Positions 25,663 to 33,412 of a DNA stretch of 64,000 nucleotides are shown here, one piece after another. The stretch is taken from positions 1 through 64,000 of the forward strand of contig NZ_SJXM01000003.1 in NCBI RefSeq assembly GCF_004336805.1, written 5' to 3'. The stretch's first letter is position 1. Each line of letters opens with the position of its first letter. The notes beneath the pieces were generated by a model. It was not told the DNA's origin, made no database searches, and saw only the letters and a program-made list of their open reading frames with translations. The position numbers and the translations under genes were made by a program. The stretch is from Aeromicrobium sp. IC_218. GTDB taxonomy: Bacteria; Actinomycetota; Actinomycetes; Propionibacteriales; Nocardioidaceae.

Positions 25663-26805
25663 ATGCCCACCCTGCGTGACGTCGTCGCCGTGCTGGACGA
25701 GCTGTACGACCCCGCGTGGGCCGACGACTGGGACGCCGTCGGCACCGTCGCCGGCGACCCCGACGCCGAGGTGCGACGCGTCCTGCTCGCGGTCGACCCC
25801 GTGCAGGCCGTGGCCGACGAGGCGGTGGCCGGTGGGTACGACCTGCTCCTCACGCACCACCCGCTCTACCTCAAGGGCGTCACCAGCGTGGCCGCGACGA
25901 CACCGAAGGGCCGTGTCGTCCACACGCTCGTCCGCGGCGGGGTCGCGCTCCACACCTGCCACACCAACGCCGACGCGCCCCGCTTCGGCGTCTCGGAGTC
26001 CATGGCGCTCGCGCTCGGGCTCACCGACGTCCGCGCCCTCGACCCGGACCCGGCCGAGGACGTCGACAGCTGGACCGTCTTCGTGCCGGCGCCGGACGCC
26101 GAGCGCGTCCTGGCCGCCCTGCACGCGGCCGGCGCGGGAGCACTCGGCGACTACGACAGCGCCGCGTTCGTCAGCGAGGGCACGGGCCAGTTCCGGCCGC
26201 TCGACGGCGCCGACCCGCACACCGGCCAGGTCGGCCGCCTCGAGAAGGTGGCCGAGAAGCGGCTCGACCTCGTCGCGCCCGCCCGGCTGCGGGAGCGGGT
26301 GCGCGCCGCGCTGCTCGCCGCGCACCCCTACGAGGAGGTCGCCTACGACGTCATGGCCACCGCGCCGCGGCCCGAGTCGCAGCGGGGGAGCGGGCGCATC
26401 GGCACGCTCCCGGTGCCGATGACCCTGCGCGACTTCGCCGACCACGTCGGCCGCAGCCTGCCCGCGCACCGCAGCGCCCACCGCGTGGCCGGCGACCCCG
26501 ACCGCGAGGTCCGCACCGTCGCCCTGTGCGGCGGCTCCGGCGACTTCCTGCTCGGCCGGGCGGACGCGGCCGGTGCCGACGTCTACGTCACCTCCGACCT
26601 GCGCCACCACCCGGTCAGCGAGCACCTCGAGCGTCCCGGCGCCTGCGCCGTCATCGACGTGCCGCACTGGGCCGCGGAGTGGACCTGGCTGCCGGTCGCC
26701 GCGACGCAGCTCGTCGCACGCCTGGGCGATACGGTGGAGGCGCACGTCTCGACGACCGTGACCGACCCCTGGACGTTCGTCCCCGCCCCGAGGAGCACAC
26801 CCTGA
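25663..26805 (+). CDS. Nif3-like dinuclear metal centre protein
   Basis: This 380-aa protein of the Nif3/YbgI family has metal-ligand motifs in LLTHHPLYLKG, LHTCHTNAD and, near the C-terminus, VTSDLRHHPVSEH. The middle region (~135-235) is the insertion found in longer members. The family forms a hexameric toroid with a two-metal site. Its reaction is unsettled (GTP cyclohydrolase-like or hydrolase). The gene leads a cluster with a zinc-ribbon protein and an RNase H/phosphatase, in the same order as in mycobacteria. Confidence 0.93.
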   Translation: MPTLRDVVAVLDELYDPAWADDWDAVGTVAGDPDAEVRRVLLAVDPVQAVADEAVAGGYDLLLTHHPLYLKGVTSVAATTPKGRVVHTLVRGGVALHTCHTNADAPRFGVSESMALALGLTDVRALDPDPAEDVDSWTVFVPAPDAERVLAALHAAGAGALGDYDSAAFVSEGTGQFRPLDGADPHTGQVGRLEKVAEKRLDLVAPARLRERVRAALLAAHPYEEVAYDVMATAPRPESQRGSGRIGTLPVPMTLRDFADHVGRSLPAHRSAHRVAGDPDREVRTVALCGGSGDFLLGRADAAGADVYVTSDLRHHPVSEHLERPGACAVIDVPHWAAEWTWLPVAATQLVARLGDTVEAHVSTTVTDPWTFVPAPRSTP

Positions 26806-27542
26806 AAGCCGACCCGTCCGCCCAGCTCGTCCTTCTCGACCTGCAGGCCCAGGACTCCCAGCTCGCCCACCTGGCCCACCGCAAGGCGTCGCTGCCCGAG
26901 CACGCCCGCATCGAGGAGCTGACCGCGCGCGCGGCCGAGCTCGACGGCCGCCGGGTCGAGGCCGAGACGGCCGTCTCGGACCTGACGCGCGACCAGAAGA
27001 AGGCCGAGTCCGAGGTCGAGCAGGTGCGCGTCCGGCGTCAGCGCGACGAGCAGCGGCTCAACAGCGGCGCGATCTCCAACCCCAAGGACCTGGAGTCGCT
27101 GCAGCGCGAGCTCACCGCCCTCGACCGCCGCATCGCGACGCTCGAGGACGACGAGCTCGTCGTGATGGAGGACCTCGAGCAGGCCCAGGCCGTGCTCGCC
27201 GACGTCATGCACGACGTCGACGAGGTCGAGGCCTCGCTCCAGCAGGCCCGGCAGACCCGCGACGCCGCGATCGCCGAGATCGACCAGGACGTCTCGGTCG
27301 CGACCCTCGACCGTGGCGCGCTCGTCGAGCGCGTGCCCGGCGACCTGCTCGGCCTCTACGACAAGCTCCGTGCCCAGTACGGCGCGGGTGCCGGTGCGCT
27401 GCGGGCCCGACGCTGCGAGGCGTGCCGGCTCGAGCTCAACGGGGCGGACCTGCGCGAGATCGCGGCGGCGCCCGACGACGAGGTCGTCCGCTGCCCCGAG
27501 TGCAGCCGCATCCTCGTCCGGACGTCCGAGTCCGGTCTGTGA
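26802..27542 (+). CDS. Coiled-coil zinc-ribbon protein with probable CTG start
   Basis: This 246-aa protein has a long coiled coil (~30-165) followed by a C4 zinc ribbon (CEAC ... CPEC, ~205-235). Homologues sit between nif3-like and RNase H genes in actinobacteria; a nucleic-acid-binding role is proposed but unproven. No ATG, GTG or TTG occurs in frame near the 5' end. CTG 26802 has a GAGGAGC ribosome binding site about 7 nt upstream, forms a CTGA overlap with the nif3 stop, and corresponds to the Met-Lys-Ala opening expected for the family. Confidence 0.85.
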   Translation: MKADPSAQLVLLDLQAQDSQLAHLAHRKASLPEHARIEELTARAAELDGRRVEAETAVSDLTRDQKKAESEVEQVRVRRQRDEQRLNSGAISNPKDLESLQRELTALDRRIATLEDDELVVMEDLEQAQAVLADVMHDVDEVEASLQQARQTRDAAIAEIDQDVSVATLDRGALVERVPGDLLGLYDKLRAQYGAGAGALRARRCEACRLELNGADLREIAAAPDDEVVRCPECSRILVRTSESGL

Positions 27543-27555
27543 CCGAGGGGCCGGC

Positions 27556-28725
27556 ATGACCGTGCGGAACGTGGTCGTCGAGGCCGACGGAGGCTCGCGC
27601 GGCAACCCGGGCCCGGCCGCGTACGGGGCCCTGGTGCGCGACGCGGTCACCGGCGAGGTGCTGGCCGACCGCGGCGAGACCATCGGCGTCGCCACCAACA
27701 ACGTCGCGGAGTACCGCGGGCTCATCGCCGGCCTCGAGCTCGTCGCCGAGCACGCGCCGGACGCCGAGGTCGAGGTCCGCATGGACTCCAAGCTGGTCAT
27801 CGAGCAGATGGCCGGCCGCTGGAAGATCAAGCACCCCGACATGAAGCCGCTGGCCATGCAGGCCCGCCAGCTGGCCCCGGCCGGCGTGCGCTGGACCTGG
27901 GTCCCGCGCGAGCGCAACAAGGCGGCCGACGCGCTGGCCAACGAGGCGATGGACCTCGAGGCCCGCACCGGACGTCCGGCCGTGGTCGGCACCGCCGCGC
28001 GCGAGGAGGTCGTGCCGCTGCCCGAGGGCCAGGACGTGCTCGCCGCGCCCGCCGCGGCCCCGGCCAAGTCCGAGAAGAACCCGCTGCTCGGCTGGCGCGG
28101 CAAGGCGCACGGCGACCCCACGACGATCGTGCTGCTGCGCCACGGCGTCACGGCGAGCACCGTCCGCAAGCTGTTCTGCGGCACCGGCGGCACCGACCCC
28201 GGTCTGACGTCCGAGGGCGAGGCCCAGGCGATCCGGGCGGCGGCCTGGATCGAGCGGCACGTCGACGTCGACGCCATCGTCGCCTCGCCGCTGCGCCGCA
28301 CGCGCGAGACGGCCGGCTTCGTCGCCCGCGAGCTCGGCCTGGACGTCGCCACCGAGCCCGGCATCGCCGAGGCCGCCTTCGGCGACTGGGACGGCCTCAC
28401 CTTCGCCGAGGTGATGGAGCGCTGGCCTGACCACATGAACGAGTGGCTGGGCTCGACGTCCGTCGCCCCGCCCGGCGGCGAGACCTTCGACGCGGTCTAC
28501 GAACGCGTCCGTGACGCGCGCGACCGCCTGCTCCAGACCTACGCCGGCCGGACGATCGTCGCGGTCAGCCACGTGACGCCGATCAAGATGATGGTGCGCC
28601 TGGCCCTGGACGCGCCCATGCCGATCATCCACAAGATGGAGCTGGCCCCGGCGAGCGTCACGACCATCTCGTGGTGGCCCGACGGCACGCCCTCGCTGAA
28701 GAACTTCTCGGTCGTCCCGGACTGA
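27556..28725 (+). CDS. Bifunctional RNase H / acid phosphatase
   Basis: This 389-aa protein has a type I RNase H domain (~1-140) with catalytic Asp11 (EADGGSRGNPG), Glu in EYRGL, Asp in RMDSK and Asp in KAADALANEA, joined by an Ala/Pro linker to a histidine-phosphatase domain (~190-389) with LLRHGVTAST and a second catalytic His in VSHVTP. The fusion is known from mycobacteria, where it cleaves RNA in RNA/DNA hybrids and the C-terminal half has phosphatase activity related to alpha-ribazole phosphatase (cobalamin synthesis). It follows the zinc-ribbon gene by 13 bp. Confidence 0.95.
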   Translation: MTVRNVVVEADGGSRGNPGPAAYGALVRDAVTGEVLADRGETIGVATNNVAEYRGLIAGLELVAEHAPDAEVEVRMDSKLVIEQMAGRWKIKHPDMKPLAMQARQLAPAGVRWTWVPRERNKAADALANEAMDLEARTGRPAVVGTAAREEVVPLPEGQDVLAAPAAAPAKSEKNPLLGWRGKAHGDPTTIVLLRHGVTASTVRKLFCGTGGTDPGLTSEGEAQAIRAAAWIERHVDVDAIVASPLRRTRETAGFVARELGLDVATEPGIAEAAFGDWDGLTFAEVMERWPDHMNEWLGSTSVAPPGGETFDAVYERVRDARDRLLQTYAGRTIVAVSHVTPIKMMVRLALDAPMPIIHKMELAPASVTTISWWPDGTPSLKNFSVVPD

Positions 28726-28779
28726 GTGACGAGTCCCACACCGGGGAAGGGTGGGCCCGGGCCCGCCGTTGGCACCGGT

Positions 28780-29856
28780 ATGGATCTCTTCACTCCCGTG
28801 ACCCTGGGCGACCTCGAGCTGGCCAACCGCGTCGTGATGGCGCCGCTGACGCGCATGCGCGCCGGTGCCTCCGGGGTGCCGAACGACCTGCTGGTCGAGC
28901 ACTACGAGCAGCGCGCCAGCCTCGGCCTCATCGTCACCGAGGGCACCTACCCGCGTCGTGAGTCGCAGGCGTTCGTCGGCCAGCCCGGCATCGTCGACGA
29001 CGAGCAGCAGGCCGGCTGGGCCCGCGTCGCCGACGCCGTCCACGCCCGCGGCGGCGGCATCGTCATGCAGCTCATGCACGGCGGACGCGTCACCCACGCG
29101 GACGTCAACGGTGGTCGCCGCGTCGAGGCGCCGAGCGCCATCGCCATCCAGGGCGAGGGCCACACCGAGCAGGGCAAGCAGGCCTACCCGGTGCCGCACG
29201 CGCTGACGGTCGAGGAGGCCCAGGAGGTCCGTGACGACTTCGTCCGCGCCGCCCGCCGCGCCGTCGACGCCGGCCTGGACGGCGTCGAGGTCCACGGGGC
29301 CAACGGCTACCTGCTGCACGAGTTCCTGTCGCCGGCCTCGAACGTCCGCGACGACCAGTACGGCGGCTCGCCCGAGAACCGCGCCCGGTTCGTCGTCGAG
29401 GTCGTGCGCGCGGTGGCCGACGAGATCGGAGCCGGCCGGGTCGGGCTGCGCATCTCGCCCGAGCACAACATCCAGGACGCGCTGGAGACCGACCACGAGG
29501 ACGTCCGCGCGACCTACGGCCACCTGCTCGACGAGCTGCGGCCGCTGGGCCTGGCCTACCTGTCGGTGCTGCACCGCGAGCCCGCCGGCGAGCTGGTGCA
29601 GGAGCTGCGAGCGCGCTTCGGCGGCCCGCTCGTGGCCAACAGCGGCTTCGGCTCGGTGACGACCCGCGACGAGGCGGTCGCGCTCATCGAGGCCGCGCAC
29701 GCCGAGGCGGTCGCCGTCGGCCGCGCGGCCATCGCCAACCCGGACCTGCTCGAGCGCTGGCACGGCGAGCACCCGGAGAACGAGCCCGACCCGCGCACGT
29801 TCTACGCGCCGGGCGCCGAGGGCTACACCGACTACCCGTTCCTGGTCCGGGCCTGA
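28780..29856 (+). CDS. Old yellow enzyme-type NADH:flavin oxidoreductase
   Basis: This 358-aa FMN-dependent TIM-barrel ene-reductase has the family opening LFTPVTLGDLELANRVVMAPLTR, the active-site region VHGANGYLLHEFLSPASN, and an FMN-binding GRAAIANPDL near the C-terminus. It reduces activated C=C bonds or nitro compounds with NAD(P)H. ATG 28780 is preferred over the upstream GTG 28726, which would add a low-complexity stretch. It is convergent with yaaA three bases away. Confidence 0.95.
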   Translation: MDLFTPVTLGDLELANRVVMAPLTRMRAGASGVPNDLLVEHYEQRASLGLIVTEGTYPRRESQAFVGQPGIVDDEQQAGWARVADAVHARGGGIVMQLMHGGRVTHADVNGGRRVEAPSAIAIQGEGHTEQGKQAYPVPHALTVEEAQEVRDDFVRAARRAVDAGLDGVEVHGANGYLLHEFLSPASNVRDDQYGGSPENRARFVVEVVRAVADEIGAGRVGLRISPEHNIQDALETDHEDVRATYGHLLDELRPLGLAYLSVLHREPAGELVQELRARFGGPLVANSGFGSVTTRDEAVALIEAAHAEAVAVGRAAIANPDLLERWHGEHPENEPDPRTFYAPGAEGYTDYPFLVRA

Positions 29857-29859
29857 GGC

Positions 29860-30627
29860 TCAGATCTCGGTCACGACGACGTCGAGCCGGTTCCCGGACC
29901 GCTCGACCGTCCAGCCGAGGTCGCCCAGCGCCTCGGCGAGCTCGTCGACCGACGTCGGACGAGCGTCCTCGACGAGCAGCGCCCGCACGAGGCGGCCCTT
30001 GGTCGCCTTGTTGAAGTGGCTGACGACCTTGCGCTGGCCGTCGGGGCGCTCGTGCAGCACCCGCATGGTCGCGGTGCGCGGCGCGAGCGCCCTGGACGAC
30101 TTGCCCAGGTTCACGTATGTGCCTGAGCGCAGGTCGACGAGCAGGCCGTCGCCGGCCGCCTCGTCGAGCGCCGGGGGCAGGACGTCGCGCCAGACGCCGC
30201 TGACCGTGCCGAGCCGGGGCAGCGTCACCGAGCCCGACAGCCGGTAGGCGGGGATCGGGTCGGACGGCCGCAGCAGCCCGAACAGCCCGGACGCCACCGC
30301 CAGCGTCGCGTCGGCGCGCTCGCGGACGTCCGCCGGGAGCCCGGCCAGGTCGAGGTGGCTGAACAGCACGCCGGTGTAGACCTCGTCGGCGCGGCCGACC
30401 GGCTCCTCGAGCAGGGCGGCGTTGGTCGAGAGCGCGTCGGCCTGCGTCGGTCCGAGACCGAGCACGTCCATCGCCCGGGCCGGACGTCCGGAGCTGAGCG
30501 TCACGAGCGCCTTGAGCAGGCGCTGGCGGGTGCGGTTCAGCGTGGGGAACGAGAGGTCGTCGACGTCGAGGACCCGGTCGCCGGACGGACGGGTCTTGCC
30601 CTCCGAGGGCGGCAGCAGCACGAGCAC
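29860..30627 (-). CDS. yaaA: YaaA-family peroxide stress protein (DUF328)
   Basis: This 255-aa protein carries the conserved opening LLPPSEGKTRP and later NLGKSSRAL and VVSHFNKATKGRL elements of the YaaA family. In E. coli YaaA lowers free iron during hydrogen peroxide stress and binds DNA; a similar role is inferred here. Starts at GTG 30627 behind a leaderless TAGGGT. Confidence 0.92.
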   Translation of the reverse strand: MLVLLPPSEGKTRPSGDRVLDVDDLSFPTLNRTRQRLLKALVTLSSGRPARAMDVLGLGPTQADALSTNAALLEEPVGRADEVYTGVLFSHLDLAGLPADVRERADATLAVASGLFGLLRPSDPIPAYRLSGSVTLPRLGTVSGVWRDVLPPALDEAAGDGLLVDLRSGTYVNLGKSSRALAPRTATMRVLHERPDGQRKVVSHFNKATKGRLVRALLVEDARPTSVDELAEALGDLGWTVERSGNRLDVVVTEI

Positions 30628-30633
30628 CCGGTG

Positions 30634-30639
30634 ACCCTA
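30634..30639 (-). promoter_or_regulatory. Leaderless -10 box of yaaA
   Basis: TAGGGT on the minus strand ends 6 nt before GTG 30627. Confidence 0.55.
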
Positions 30640-30644
30640 CCGAC

Positions 30645-31709
30645 TCACCACACGAGGCTCGTCCACGCCCACAGCACGGTGGTGCACGCGACCACGAGCG
30701 CGGGCGTCGTCGCCACCGCGAGCCGGTGGAAGGTGCCCAGCGTGGCGACCTCCCGGGCCGCCGAGCGCCACCAGAGCAGGTTGGCCAGCGACCCGACGAT
30801 CGTCAGGTTCGCGCCCACGCCGACGCCGACCAGCACGGCCAGCACGGTGGCCGGCCCGGCGAGCGCCGCGGCCGGCAGCAGCACGAGCGTCGCTGGCAGG
30901 TTGTTGACGACGCCGGCCAGCAGCATGGCCAGCAGCGCGGCGCCCACGAGCGCCGCCCACGAGTCGCCGCGGGGGAGCAGGTCGCCGACGAACGATCCCG
31001 CCGGCGTCCGCGAGAACCAGGTCACGAGCATGCCCCAGGCGAGCACGAGCAGGGCCATGGGCAGGTTGGCCGCGTGCAGCAGGTCCCGCCACGTCGTCAC
31101 GCGGCGCACCAGGGCCGGGACGCCCACGAGCACGGCTGCCACGGTCGCGACGACCCACGGGGTGGTGCCCGCACCGAGGCCCAGCAGCAGCACGACCAGG
31201 ACGGCCAGCGGGTAGCGGGGCACGTCCGGCGGATCGCCGTGGGCCGGCGGCGGGTGGCCGATCTCGTCGCGGAACCACCAGCGCAGCACCAGGTACTCGC
31301 CGGCGACGGCGACCAGCCACACCGGCGCCATGGCGCCGGCGAACGCGGCGAAGCCGAGCCCGGTCGCCGAGAACATGAGCAGGTTGGTCAGGTTCGAGAC
31401 CGGCAGGAGCAGCGACGCGGAGTTCGCCAGGCGGACGGTCGCGTACGCCGGCCAGCGCCGTCGACCCGCGGCCGCGAGCAGCACCGGGGTCAGCAGCACC
31501 GCGGTGGCGTCCAGGCTGAGCACCGCGGTGACGAGCGCGGCCAGCACCACGGAGAGGGCGAGCAGCGCGGACGCCGACCCGCGGGCCAGCCGCCGGGTGC
31601 GGGCGCCCAGCGCGTCGAACAGCCCGGCGTCCGCGCAGGCCCGCGCCACCACGGCGATGGCGACGAGGAAGCCCAGGGCCTCGGCGAGGGCGCGCAGGTC
31701 GTGGAGCAC
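30645..31709 (-). CDS. ArsB/NhaD-like ion-transporter family membrane protein
   Basis: This 354-aa protein has about ten hydrophobic helices and the repeated ion-transporter elements: LSLDATAVLLTPV in the first half and NNLPATLVLLPAA in the second, as in ArsB/NhaD permeases. It could export arsenite or act as a cation or dicarboxylate carrier. There is no ArsR, ArsA or ArsC gene nearby, so arsenic specificity is not supported. Starts at GTG 31709 behind TAGGGT. Confidence 0.85.
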   Translation of the reverse strand: MLHDLRALAEALGFLVAIAVVARACADAGLFDALGARTRRLARGSASALLALSVVLAALVTAVLSLDATAVLLTPVLLAAAGRRRWPAYATVRLANSASLLLPVSNLTNLLMFSATGLGFAAFAGAMAPVWLVAVAGEYLVLRWWFRDEIGHPPPAHGDPPDVPRYPLAVLVVLLLGLGAGTTPWVVATVAAVLVGVPALVRRVTTWRDLLHAANLPMALLVLAWGMLVTWFSRTPAGSFVGDLLPRGDSWAALVGAALLAMLLAGVVNNLPATLVLLPAAALAGPATVLAVLVGVGVGANLTIVGSLANLLWWRSAAREVATLGTFHRLAVATTPALVVACTTVLWAWTSLVW

Positions 31710-31716
31710 GGGGGAG

Positions 31717-31722
31717 ACCCTA
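31717..31722 (-). promoter_or_regulatory. Leaderless -10 box of the ArsB-like gene
   Basis: TAGGGT on the minus strand ends 7 nt before GTG 31709. Confidence 0.5.
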
Positions 31723-31739
31723 CGGCTGCGCGCCCGGGG

Positions 31740-32324
31740 TCAGCCGAGCCAGCCCGCGCCCTCGGCGATCAGCAGCAGGCCGAACACCGCGAACGCCGCG
31801 GCGGCGCCGTACTTGATGACCTTCTCGGGCAGGTGCTTGCCCAGCGCGATGCCCACGACGATCGCGAGCGCGTCGGCCGCCACCATGCCGATGGTGCTGC
31901 CGACCCACGTGCCGAACCACTGGTGCTGCGTGGCCAGGGTGATCGTGGCGAGCATCGTCTTGTCGCCCAGCTCGGCCAGGAAGAACGCCACGCCCACGGC
32001 GAGCAGCGCCGAGCCCGACGCCTTCTTGGCCTTCTCCGCCTCGTCCTCGGTGAGCTCGTCGCCGCGCAGCGTCCAGGCCGCGAACCCGAGGAAGGCGATG
32101 CCCGCCGCGATCGCGATGGGGCCCTGGTAGTCGGCGAACCCACGGCCGATCCAGTAGCCGATGGCGACGCTGGCCAGGTGGACGATCGCGGTGGCGGCGG
32201 TGATGCCGAGCAGGACGTCCCGCGCACGGAACCGGGTGGCGAACGTCATCGCCATCAGCTGGCTCTTGTCGCCGAGCTCGGCGACGAAGATGACAGCGGT
32301 GCTCAGCCACAAGGCCTCGATCAT
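31740..32324 (-). CDS. GDT1/UPF0016 family transporter, probable manganese exporter
   Basis: This 194-aa protein has six or seven membrane helices in two halves, each with the family signature E-x-G-D-K-(S/T): AELGDKSQLMA and AELGDKTMLA. UPF0016 proteins move Mn2+ or Ca2+ out of the cytoplasm (MneA, Mnx, Gdt1). The leader carries a yybP-ykoY riboswitch that binds Mn2+, so manganese efflux is the best-supported function. The start ATG at 32324 follows a terminator hairpin whose 3' arm holds the ribosome binding site. Confidence 0.92.
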   Translation of the reverse strand: MIEALWLSTAVIFVAELGDKSQLMAMTFATRFRARDVLLGITAATAIVHLASVAIGYWIGRGFADYQGPIAIAAGIAFLGFAAWTLRGDELTEDEAEKAKKASGSALLAVGVAFFLAELGDKTMLATITLATQHQWFGTWVGSTIGMVAADALAIVVGIALGKHLPEKVIKYGAAAAFAVFGLLLIAEGAGWLG

Positions 32325-32325
32325 G

Positions 32326-32358
32326 AAAAAAGCTCCTCGTCCGTCCCGGACGAAGAGC
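32326..32358 (-). terminator. Riboswitch expression platform: intrinsic terminator overlapping the ribosome binding site
   Basis: Read on the minus strand, an 11-bp stem (32348-32358 with 32332-32342; one G-U pair, 5-nt loop) is followed by a run of six T. The GAGGAG ribosome binding site lies in the 3' arm, and the ATG begins two bases after the T-run. The hairpin can therefore stop transcription and hide the ribosome binding site. A second stem (CGACGAG/CTCGTCG, 32365-32390) lies upstream and may be a competing fold. Confidence 0.8.
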
Positions 32359-32404
32359 CGCACACGACGAGTCCTCGACCGGGCTCGTCGTATGACAATC
32401 CGGT

Positions 32405-32496
32405 CGAAAGTCTCGTCCGCCAGCTGGGCTGGCCTGCTGTGCCGGACCCGAGGGTCAGTATGTCGACACAGCCGTTGGGGACTACTCCCTTTCGCT
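32405..32496 (-). promoter_or_regulatory. yybP-ykoY manganese riboswitch
   Basis: The minus-strand leader carries the class's conserved blocks: AAAGGGAGTAG at the 5' side, GACATACTGACC in the middle, and GACTTTCGACC at the 3' side. The P1 stem pairs CGAAAG (32494-32489) with CTTTCG (32410-32405). A TATCCT -10 box lies at 32502-32507, inside the end of the upstream ACT gene, so transcription would start near 32496. In the known class, Mn2+ binding turns on exporter genes, which fits the GDT1 transporter downstream. Confidence 0.88.
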
Positions 32497-32883
32497 CCGC
32501 AAGGATAGCGCACGGATCGCGGCGACCGCGTCGTGGCGTGCCTCCCACGGGACGACGACGTGGTCGTGGTGGGCTCCGGCCAGGACGTTGCAGGGGATCT
32601 GCGCGTCGGCCAGGGCGCGCGAGAACGTGGCCGTGAGGCCGACCGAGTCGAGCGCGCTGTGCACGGTGAGGGTGAGCCAGGCGCCCACGAACTCGTAGGC
32701 CAGCCCGATCTCGTCGGCGTCGTCGCGGCCCATCACGACCGTGATGCCCTCGTCCTCGACGACGACCGCGCGGATGCCGACCTCGTCGATGACCCGGGGC
32801 ACGAGCGCGTAGACGACCGGCTCCTCGTCCATCCGGACGTCGAGGGAGGCCAGCATCACGTCCAGGTCGCTCTCGCCGCTCAT
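32482..32883 (-). CDS. ACT domain protein
   Basis: This 133-aa protein contains a single ACT-like ligand-binding domain of the ACT_7 type. It is soluble, without any catalytic domain; such small proteins are thought to sense amino acids or related ligands. Starts at ATG 32883 behind a leaderless TAGAGT. The 3' end contains the promoter and first bases of the manganese riboswitch of the downstream transporter gene. Confidence 0.75.
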   Translation of the reverse strand: MSGESDLDVMLASLDVRMDEEPVVYALVPRVIDEVGIRAVVVEDEGITVVMGRDDADEIGLAYEFVGAWLTLTVHSALDSVGLTATFSRALADAQIPCNVLAGAHHDHVVVPWEARHDAVAAIRALSLRSERE

Positions 32884-32889
32884 GGCCGA

Positions 32890-32895
32890 ACTCTA
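32890..32895 (-). promoter_or_regulatory. Leaderless -10 box of the ACT-domain gene
   Basis: TAGAGT on the minus strand ends 6 nt before ATG 32883. Confidence 0.6.
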
Positions 32896-32913
32896 GGGGA
32901 GGGAGACGACGGC

Positions 32914-32919
32914 TACGAT
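32914..32919 (+). promoter_or_regulatory. -10 box of the RNase P RNA gene
   Basis: TACGAT lies 6 nt upstream of the first paired base of the RNase P RNA. Confidence 0.5.
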
Positions 32920-32925
32920 GGGGAC

Positions 32926-33330
32926 GCGAATGAGCCGGCCGGGCGGCCGCGCCGGACGCCCTCGGGCGTGCGGTGAGGAAAGTCCGGACTCCACAGAGCG
33001 CGGTGGTGGCCAACAGCCACCCACGGTGACGTGCGGGACAGTGCCACAGAGAACAGACCGCCAACGGCCTGCGCCCTCGGGTGCAGGTGCGGGCAAGGGT
33101 GAAACGGTGAGGTAAGAGCTCACCAGCGGCCTCGGTGACGGGGCCGGCTCGGTAAACCCCACCGGGAGCTAGACCAAGAGGGCGCCTCGGCGCCTGCGCT
33201 GACGGGCTGCTCGTCCACGGGTCAGCGGGTAGGTCGCACCGAGCGGCGCAGCGATGCGCCGCCCAGATGGATGGTCGCCCAGCGCCTTCGGGCGTGGACA
33301 GAATCCGGCTTACAGGCCGGCTCATTCGCC
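32926..33330 (+). ncRNA. rnpB: RNase P RNA, bacterial class A
   Basis: The catalytic RNA that matures tRNA 5' ends. The 5' and 3' ends pair over 15 bases (32926-32940 with 33315-33329). The conserved core elements are present: GAGGAAAGTCCGGACTCCACAG near the 5' end (32972-32993), GGTGAAACGGTGAGGTAAGAGC-like P10-P12 region, and AGACCAAGAGGG, with ACAGAATCCGGCTTAC at the 3' side (33298-33313). About 405 nt, normal for actinobacteria. Confidence 0.95.
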
Positions 33331-33412
33331 TTCGCGCCGCTGGGCGTGGTGCAGTACCGTGGCTCGAGCGGTTCCACGGACGGTTCCGCTTCGGGGCCTC
33401 TCACATGGAGTC

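Noticed and set aside
30645-31709. Arsenic resistance operon
   Set aside because: Only an ArsB-like permease is present. No ArsR, ArsC or ArsA is nearby.
33254-33412. Upstream extension of the GGDEF gene
   Set aside because: It would overlap the 3' end of the RNase P RNA. The later GTG starts fit better.
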